From assembly GCA_021399435.1 (NCBI GenBank), contig JAJTUP010000031.1, positions 434,001 through 498,000 of the forward strand: 64,000 nucleotides of DNA, written 5' to 3'. The notes under the pieces are model-generated. The model was not told the origin of the DNA, ran no database searches, and saw only the letters and a program-made list of their open reading frames with translations. Shown piece after piece: positions 57,250-64,000 of the stretch (positions are counted from its first letter, which is position 1; each line of letters begins with the position of its first letter). This stretch comes from Diaporthe sp. PMI_573. Its lineage: Eukaryota > Ascomycota > Sordariomycetes > Diaporthales > Diaporthaceae. A program made the translations under genes and the position numbers.

Positions 57250-60200
57250 GCCGAGCGCTCGTGGCCTCCAAGAGAAAGTGTCAGCACTTGCGGCAGTAAG
57301 TGATGAGACAGGACGTTGAGGATGGTAATAGAGGGTTGTCTGGGCAAGGCTGGGGGTTTAAGACAAGGGACAAACAAAATGTAATACGCTTGCTGTCCAA
57401 AACAGTTCGTTCACTGTGGTACGATGTGCTGCTGACCATAGGCTAATCTCCGCCAGAGTCTTATGGCTGGTGTATTTTGACGGTCGGCGACAAACAATTT
57501 CGTTGATGTTGCAGGTCCCAGGGAGAGGAAGAGTGATTCTGAAAGTATTGACTTGCCAATAGGTACAAGGGAAGATTGAGAGACTGCCAGTGTGTGCAGA
57601 TGCGCAGATGGTAGAGACTGGAAGGCAAAGGGGGAGGTGATGACGAAGTTGAGGAAGGAACGGGAAAGCTTGCAGGGAGAGAGGGCTGGGAAGATTGAAA
57701 GGGTCCAAGACCACGGCCCAGACGATGTAAATGTTAAAAGGAAACGAGAACGCACTGTGCCAAACAACTCGCACAGTATTCTTTCAATGAATCACAGTGA
57801 TTGTAGGTGGGGAAGGTAGGGCAACCTCCGTGGCAGAAAGAGGACGACTTGGTGAAGTGTGAACCGACTGGGTGAAGCGTGACCCGACTTGGGATGTAAT
57901 TGAATGACAATATGCAGCATATTTTCGGTAAGAGTCTCCCAGCCTCAGTGTTTGTAAAACAAACAACTTCACGAAGCTCCTTCAGATCTGAACCCGGATA
58001 CTCTGACTGCAAAGCTGCAGGGCGGGGCACGTTGGTCCTGACGAAATTGTATGAGATTGTCCCCAATCTGGAGGGATTCAAGAATTGTATCAGTAGTGGC
58101 TTGTTCACTGGCAAGATCTACGAAGCTCTTCTTGGCGTTGGCCACATACTCCTAGAGTGAATTGTGGGCGTTCCTGCCAAGAAGCAAACAATGCTGTCAA
58201 ATAGCGTTCCGGTACAAAGAGATCACCTGCCCTGCAGACACGTGACGATATGCGTTAGTCTTCAGCTGAGGCTGTTGTGCATTGCATTCGCACACTACAA
58301 ACAAGATCATGCTCTTTTCGGGCACACTACTGCGGTTTAGCCCGTTCTGCTTCCAATGGGACCGCATCCTGAGAATATGTCCCGGATGTGACCATGATGT
58401 TAACAAGATTGTTTAGCCGAAGCTTTATACTAGTGATGCCGGAAAAATACAGGTACAAAGTTGTCTGTGCTCCTGACCACAGTAGCGAATTATCCATGGA
58501 GGATGGGACACGGCAGGTAAGAGAGTTGTTCTTGCAGTCGGTGAGCACTCTCTTTTAAGTCTAAAAGGAAAGTCGATGACAAAAGATAGTCAATGGGCTT
58601 GCATTGGGCCGCCGGTTCCTCGCAACCAAACGATCAGACTAGATTGAGATACAAGATGTGAGCTTCCGATGGAAGCTTCGGCAGCACAACGTGGATCTGT
58701 GATCGTATGACAGAGCGCTAGATACTGCTCCTTTCCGACGTAGGTCTTGTACGACTGGCACCGCCAACGTGTGCCAACCTCATGTTGGACAAGAGAATCT
58801 GCAAAAATTCAAGTTAACATTTCTTCTTGGTCCAGAAGTACCGCCGAGAGTGAGGTACAGCTGACTTGGTAACCAAGAAGTGGTGATTACCACCAAGCCT
58901 TACGTCACTGCTAAAAAAGAGCACCGAATCTGATCAACCCGTATTGTTTCACTATTATATATCCTACAACCGACTCTACTGTATCACAAACCTATTAGAT
59001 CAACCCGGCTCCCTCGTGGGCACTGGTGGGACCACGGCTGGTCTTCGTCAGAAAATCGAAAGGTCCTGCTACTTTTTCTCCCCAAATCACAGACACAAAA
59101 GTTTTGGGCTCGTTGCCGTACTAGTGAGACGAGACAAGGGGATTTTGCTGTAAATATCACCGCATTGTGCCCATATATTTGGGGCTGCCTTTGAGATATG
59201 GCGCTAATCATGTCTTGAATCGAGGCAGAAAAAGTTGGGACAGGACTTCTATCAAACTCCGTTCCCGGCCATATGTAGTTAGAGAAAGATATTAGAGTGG
59301 CCGGCGTATAATACATGGAAATGGATGTTTCTCTGTGTTGTATGAAATCGGCTGACTACGACGAAAGGAGAAGCGACCCCCCGCCCAAAAAAAAAAAGCA
59401 GCGGATACTTCAGCTCTTCCTGACTTTCGGATTCATCTTCGAGACACGTGATACTCAAGTTCCATTTTGAAACGATTTGTCCGCATTTGAAGCCTTATGT
59501 TCTAGGCTAGGGCCTGAGCCCAGCTATCAGAACTGATTCTTGTTGCGATCAACGGATAATACGACAATATGCTTAGCTTGAAGATCCTCGGTGACAGTCA
59601 TTCTGTTCCAAGAACACTTGCAATGTATTTGCCGGCTTTTCTTCCGCAGCGGGTAGTACAGTATGGCAAACCGATGCTGAGTAACTGGACCCCCCTAGAT
59701 CTAGCCTTCAGCAACCACCAAATCATGATGACGTAGGAATTGGCTGCTGTGTAATTCTCAAAGCAACCGCACAGATCGTGGCGTGTGATAGCGCTCTCAG
59801 ATACCTGCCGATCGCGTGGAAACTCTTCCATGCAGCCATCCATGACGGCAGCCAGCCCAGCCCGTTGGCACCCGTAGAAGGCGAGTAGAACAATTCTATG
59901 CCGCTGAGCCCTCGGGACCAAGCATCCGTGCGGCGAGTCGGAATCAGCTTTTGTGCCCGACGCAGGTGAAATGGCTGTCCAAACAAGCGGGAAAGCGTCA
60001 GATGCCGTGTGCGTGGTTAAGGGCCAATGTTACACGCGGCGGGCGTCCGGATGTCTTGCTTTGTTTTACATCGGATTAGGCACGTTGCATGAGCGTGACT
60101 ACTGGCCTTTTTAATCTTGAGGAGCAGGAATAAGCGCGACACCTTCTGGAACATGGCGGCCGTCAGATGCAAGCCTCATTCGGTCAGATGATGAACCATA

Positions 60201-60537
60201 TTGGTGTTGGACGTCAGCCATGTCCACTTCGAATTGGACGGTGGTAGTTAAATTCTGGGACGATTTAGTCCACTTTGCCTCGGTCGATGGTAATGTCTTG
60301 ATCCCTTACAGGGCAAACCGTTATTACAAGCTGAGCTGAGTTACATGGCTGCCCAAATGAACTGATATGGTACCATCTTCCTGCCAACCAGGATTCAATC
60401 ATATAGCACCATTTTTATGTCTCGTAGTAGAAAACCAGGAAAGAACACGACCCTTGCGCCGCCTTCCCCAAATCACCAGCATCCGAACCGTCTGACTTTC
60501 AAGTGAGATGCATCCAAAGTTGTCCTCCCATGGCCGT
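57250..60537. promoter_or_regulatory. Long intergenic region upstream of PKS2, with a 20-bp direct repeat
   Basis: No gene is supported in 3.3 kb. At 57851-57890 a 20-bp sequence is repeated head to tail: GGTGAAGTGTGAACCGACTG then GGTGAAGCGTGACCCGACTT (17 of 20 identical), about 600 bp upstream of the PKS2 start, a candidate regulator-binding pair. An A-run (about 59387-59398) and short unsupported frames (for instance 59598-59921) are the only other items. Confidence 0.5.
57851..57890. promoter_or_regulatory. Head-to-tail 20-bp direct repeat upstream of PKS2
   Basis: Two adjacent 20-bp units differing at three positions (GGTGAAGTGTGAACCGACTG / GGTGAAGCGTGACCCGACTT). The spacing of two helical turns would place two protein molecules on the same DNA face. 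A role in PKS2 control is inferred from position only. Confidence 0.35.
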
Positions 60538-61848
60538 CTAAGCGTCGTCCTCCACATCTCCAGTGGCGAACAATTCCAAAAAGATTCTGCTCTTGTCCAC
60601 CCCGAGGTCCCTCAAGGTCTTCCTCGCATCCAGCATGAACTTCTCAGGGCCGCAGATAAAGTACTCCGCCCTTGCATCGTTCACGAGCAACTTCCCTTCC
60701 CGGTTGAGTGCCGCAATGTCCAACCTTGGCTTCCCTTCCCCGTCGAGCCCCTGTCTCAGATGGACGTGCGCCGAGGCCCTGTCCTTGATGGGGCCTTGCT
60801 CCAAGGTCGTGACCGCCTCTTCGGCAAACGGGTGTGTAGCTTTTGATCGAGAAGTGTGGATCCACGAGACGGGCCTCTTGACTGCCGAGGGCTTAGCCAG
60901 GGCGTGGAGCATGGACATGAGCGGCGTGGCGCCTATGCCGGCAGAGATGAGCACGGCGGGCGCGCCCTCCTTTGAGACATCCGACGGGTCCAGGAAGAAC
61001 TCGCCATGCGGGTGCGACAGCTCGACCACGTCGCCCTCCTTGTAGCCGTCGTGCAGCATGTTCGAGATGAGGCCGTCGACGGCCGCCTCGGCGTCATGGT
61101 CCTTCTTGACGCTGATCCTGTACGACCGCCCCGCGTCGTCGGGCGCCTGACTCAGGCTGTACTGCCGGCTCTGGTTGTAGCCCAGGTGCTTCGCAAAGAC
61201 CTGCAGGCTGATGTACTGGCCCGGCAGGAACCTCGGCAGCGCCACGCCGTCCGCGGGCTCGAGGTAGAAGCTCGCGACGTCCTCGGCCTCCTTGGCCCTC
61301 CTCGCGATGCGGAACTTGCGCCAGCCCGTCCAGTTCTCGTCGGCCTTGTACAGCTCCTTCTCCCTGTCGATGAAAACTTTGGCCAGCACCCCGTACGCAG
61401 CCGTCCAGGCGTCAACGATATCGGGCGTAGCCGCGTCGCCGAGGACCTGGCCGATGGCGCCTATCAGGTGGCCCCCGACGATGTCGTACTGCTCTGGCTG
61501 GATGAACAGGCTGACGTGCTTCTGGGCTATGCGCTCCACCGCGTGCGTCAGCTTGGGCAGGTCGTCGATGTACATGGCGTACGCGAGGACGGATCGCGCG
61601 AGTGCCCGCGGCTGTCGCCCTGTGGTCTGGGAGGTGGTGCTGAACACGTTGTGCAGCTCGGGGTGAGCGGCGATCATGTTGTCGTACATGGTCTTCGTGA
61701 TGGCCTCGCCATGGACCTGGAGGACGGGCACAGTGGCCTTGATGATGGCCAATTGAGCCTGACTCAGGGGTGCTGAGGGAGCCACGGCATCGCCGTTTGT
61801 GGCATCGCCCGGTTTTGCGCCTGCTGTTGTGCTGGGTGTGACGGTCAT
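60538..61848 (-). CDS. Flavohemoglobin (nitric oxide dioxygenase)
   Basis: Single exon, 436 aa, with an Ala/Pro-rich N-terminal extension of about 25 residues. Globin domain: helix A LSQAQLAIIKATVPVL, distal-side Tyr55 (KTMYDNM), proximal His111 (AQKHVSLFI). The ferredoxin-reductase-like half has SRQYSLS (FAD binding, about 227-233), SAGIGATPLMSML (NADPH phosphate loop), YFICGPEKFM and the C-terminal FLELFATGD. It oxidises nitric oxide to nitrate using oxygen and NAD(P)H, protecting against endogenous, host or bacterial NO; the enzyme is cytosolic or mitochondrial. A perfect 6-bp-arm inverted repeat (TCACTC-GTGT-GAGTGA, 61956-61971) lies about 110 bp upstream of the start. Its position near PKS2 may be chance. 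Confidence 0.96.
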   Translation of the reverse strand: MTVTPSTTAGAKPGDATNGDAVAPSAPLSQAQLAIIKATVPVLQVHGEAITKTMYDNMIAAHPELHNVFSTTSQTTGRQPRALARSVLAYAMYIDDLPKLTHAVERIAQKHVSLFIQPEQYDIVGGHLIGAIGQVLGDAATPDIVDAWTAAYGVLAKVFIDREKELYKADENWTGWRKFRIARRAKEAEDVASFYLEPADGVALPRFLPGQYISLQVFAKHLGYNQSRQYSLSQAPDDAGRSYRISVKKDHDAEAAVDGLISNMLHDGYKEGDVVELSHPHGEFFLDPSDVSKEGAPAVLISAGIGATPLMSMLHALAKPSAVKRPVSWIHTSRSKATHPFAEEAVTTLEQGPIKDRASAHVHLRQGLDGEGKPRLDIAALNREGKLLVNDARAEYFICGPEKFMLDARKTLRDLGVDKSRIFLELFATGDVEDDA

Positions 61849-63619
61849 TGTGATGGTGTTTTCCTAGACAACTGTGATCTCAATATGGTGGTACAAGTAC
61901 GGCGAGGTGTTTCTTTCAAGGTCGGTGCAGGGTGGTGGTTGTTGCAAGCAGTCAGTCACTCGTGTGAGTGAGTTGGGCAAGAATGATGTGATGTGATATG
62001 GCAATGTGACAGTATGTTTCGAGAGTCAGTCTCCAACATGATGGAGGTACGGGCTGCAGCTTGGTTTTAATATCAGTGTATTATTCATCTGCCACGGAGA
62101 TGCAACTCCCAGCTGTCATCGTGCTACTCCAGTTGTTTACCATCGTTCCGCTGGCCGTGGGCGTGATCCAGTCAGTTGCTCCCACAATCCTTGGAATGAT
62201 GCCACAGCTCGGACATCCGCTGAGTGCGATGGCCGAAGTACGAGCCTCGACGCTGACAGACGCGTTGGACATCTGGAGTAATAGAGTCATTGTGATTGGC
62301 TGTCTGGCAATTTGTGTTTTCCAACGCGCGTGAGCGAAAAGCATGGGCGGCTTGAGCCGCAACAGCCGCATCCGGCCGGTTTTCGTAGCATTTGGTATTT
62401 CCGCGGCGTGCAGATCATTCACCGAAAAATCTGCTTAGTCAGAATGACGTGCAACATCAGACCATCAACAACACCACCAAAACATACCTAACACTGAGAG
62501 CATCCTGTTTCGTCACGTGAAGCCGATGAGGTGAAGTCTCACTCACTGTTCGATACACACCTTTTTCTGAAAACACAAAACCGCCGTTCCACGCTGTGAG
62601 GACCTGTTGCTCTCTCAACACAACGTCTGAGCTCCAGTCCCAATGCTACTGTACGGCACCAGTGGCGTGTTTCCCTTTCCCATTTCATATCTGGATTGCT
62701 ATTTCTCTTTAAGGTCAGAGTCACCTACCAAGTCCATTCAACTGGCACAGATCGTCAGGGGTATTGTACGATGCAGACATGAAATGTACTCACCGCTTCA
62801 GCGCGTCCTTGACCGAGAACCTTGGTGACGATATGCCCCTGAGTTACTTATGCGGATGAGCGTCATGCATGTAAATATATGTGTGTTTGTATAGCGCACC
62901 TTTCATCCAATATGTTACCATGTGCTCCAGCAAGTCACAAAAATCTGCTGCTTGGGCCATAATAGACCAGCTAGTTGTCAAACTTCGATGTTCGACGAGT
63001 CCGTTCGTCCGATGGGAATGTAAGTGACATACACTCTTACTTCACAAATCATTGATATTGGAGTATTTGAGCGTGTGATGTCAGATTGCATGTGGCCAGA
63101 TTAGTGGGTCGCTGTTCACAACGGTCCCCTCGCAACTAAGCTTGTAAGTTGTGGCATAATAGTACCTGCTACTACCTACCCCGTAAAGTGAAAGCTTGGC
63201 TAAGCGACATGCATGCTTTGGCAGTCGAAGTGGTTTCGATTTTAATCCATGTACATACACTTGTCATCGAGCTGTAGGCGGTCCCTTCATACATTGGCAA
63301 ACGCTCAAAGACTCTGGCAGTCTAATATCACTTGACTGGTGAAATTTTCATATTTACCGTTCCTGCACATTTGTTAAGACTCATGAATTGCACCATGAAT
63401 GCAGACGCTACTATTGAATTAGGCCGTGTCACATGACAACACACGGAAACTCAGTGTTCCAAGTTCTCGTAGCATATCTCGTATTACTCTCATTGTTGTC
63501 AAGTTATATTGGGTATCTAGACATTCGAATGCCGTGCCGATAGCCTGCGTCTCCCCGTCCATTCGCGACTGACTAGCCCTGACGCGCTCACTGCGTCTGT
63601 CATGCAATTACCACACCAT
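61849..63619. other. Intergenic; flavohemoglobin promoter and sugar-transporter 3' side
   Basis: The first part contains the flavohemoglobin promoter with the inverted repeat at 61956-61971. A 90-codon open frame at 62061-62333 has a hydrophobic stretch but no ATG start and no family resemblance. Nothing else is recognised. Confidence 0.4.
61956..61971. promoter_or_regulatory. Inverted repeat upstream of flavohemoglobin
   Basis: TCACTC-GTGT-GAGTGA, perfect 6-bp arms with a 4-bp spacer, centred about 115 bp upstream of the flavohemoglobin ATG. This is a plausible site for a dimeric regulator; no specific factor can be named. Confidence 0.35.
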
Positions 63620-64000
63620 CTAGTGAGACCCGGCCTCTTCCATATGAGAAGGCGTAGACGCATCCTTCTCCCCGACAACAGCCTTCTCAGCCGTAACCTC
63701 CAACTCAGGGGTCAACCCAACATCTCTCCTAGCCTCAGCGAGCATCCGGGCGTCCTCTTCTCCAGAGTGGCTCTTAAACACACGGTCCATCTCCTCGAGC
63801 GTGGCGCCCTTGGTCTCCGGGATGAAGAACCAAACCCACACGATACCAATGGCAAGGAAGACAGCAAAGAAGATGTAAGTGCCCCACTTCCAACCCTCGA
63901 GCATAGGAGGCGTGAAGAATGCAACAGCAAAGTTGTTAACCCAGTTAGACGACGCGCCAAACGAGGCACCCTTGGCACGGATCGACAGCGGGAAAATCTC
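63620..64000 (-). CDS. MFS sugar transporter, C-terminal end (partial)
   Basis: Open frame entering from the right edge, stop codon at 63620-63622, 126 codons visible. It shows EIFPLSIRAKGASFGASSNWVNNF (loop before helix 11), the last two helices (NFAVAFFTPP and GTYIFFAVFLAIGIVWVWFF) and the sugar-porter signature PETKGATLEEMDRVF, followed by a charged cytosolic tail. This is the end of a 12-helix plasma-membrane hexose or related sugar transporter; the specificity-determining part lies outside the window. Confidence 0.92.
   Translation of the reverse strand, partial: EIFPLSIRAKGASFGASSNWVNNFAVAFFTPPMLEGWKWGTYIFFAVFLAIGIVWVWFFIPETKGATLEEMDRVFKSHSGEEDARMLAEARRDVGLTPELEVTAEKAVVGEKDASTPSHMEEAGSH

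Noticed and set aside
59598..59921. 107-codon minus-strand frame
   Set aside because: No recognisable motif; an overlapping frame of similar length is equally open, so there is no coding preference.
61006..61776. 256-codon plus-strand frame opposite flavohemoglobin
   Set aside because: Shadow of the GC-rich flavohemoglobin gene, which has clear catalytic motifs on the other strand.
62061..62333. 90-codon frame with a hydrophobic segment
   Set aside because: Non-ATG start, short, no family resemblance, inside the flavohemoglobin upstream region.

Overview
The window looks like chromosomal DNA of a filamentous ascomycete (Pezizomycotina, probably a sordariomycete-type fungus; the order is not resolved). 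Genes carry short spliceosomal introns (mostly 49-90 nt, GT...AG, several with CTAAC/CTAAT-like branch sites). Intergenic gaps of 0.4-3.3 kb hold repeat debris, and the gene content (highly reducing polyketide synthases, P450, MFS carriers, small secreted protein, rhodopsin-like membrane protein) is typical of fungal accessory chromatin.

Layout. 1-11.2 kb: a compact biosynthetic module with a TauD-type dioxygenase (cut by the left edge), a highly reducing PKS of 2484 aa (PKS1) read away from it, and an alpha/beta hydrolase converging on the PKS. 11.2-15.1 kb: non-coding DNA with a tRNA-like/SINE-like sequence, a 72-aa cysteine-rich secreted protein (effector candidate) and a possible small membrane protein. 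15.4-21.7 kb: a NAD(P)-binding NmrA-like protein, a 780-aa FAD-linked oxidase and a frameshifted GAL80-like oxidoreductase. 22.4-36.3 kb: monocarboxylate-type MFS carrier, Ser/Thr-rich single-pass membrane protein, cytochrome P450, UNC93-like carrier and MUP1-like amino-acid permease. 39-44.7 kb: a 768-aa membrane protein of unknown function and a seven-helix rhodopsin-like protein whose tail contains a 231-bp tandem duplication. 44.8-46.1 kb: decayed DNA with an 8-bp satellite-like array and a UDP-glycosyltransferase relic. 46.4-57.2 kb: a DHA1-type drug efflux carrier and, on the same strand, a second highly reducing PKS of 2492 aa (PKS2). 60.5-61.8 kb: flavohemoglobin. Right edge: C-terminus of a sugar transporter.

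The main biology is polyketide biosynthesis. Both PKSs have the order KS-AT-DH-MT-(no functional ER)-KR-ACP and face each other about 40 kb apart. PKS1 keeps the SAM-binding motif of its methyltransferase; PKS2 has lost it. Neither carries an enoyl reductase, thioesterase or condensation domain, so release and any enoyl reduction must come from elsewhere. The hydrolase beside PKS1 is a natural release candidate, the TauD dioxygenase and the P450 are tailoring candidates, and the DHA1 carrier beside PKS2 an export candidate. No intact pathway-specific transcription factor is visible. Whether the two PKSs work in one pathway cannot be decided from sequence alone. All exon coordinates are my own hand splicing, checked for reading-frame continuity.
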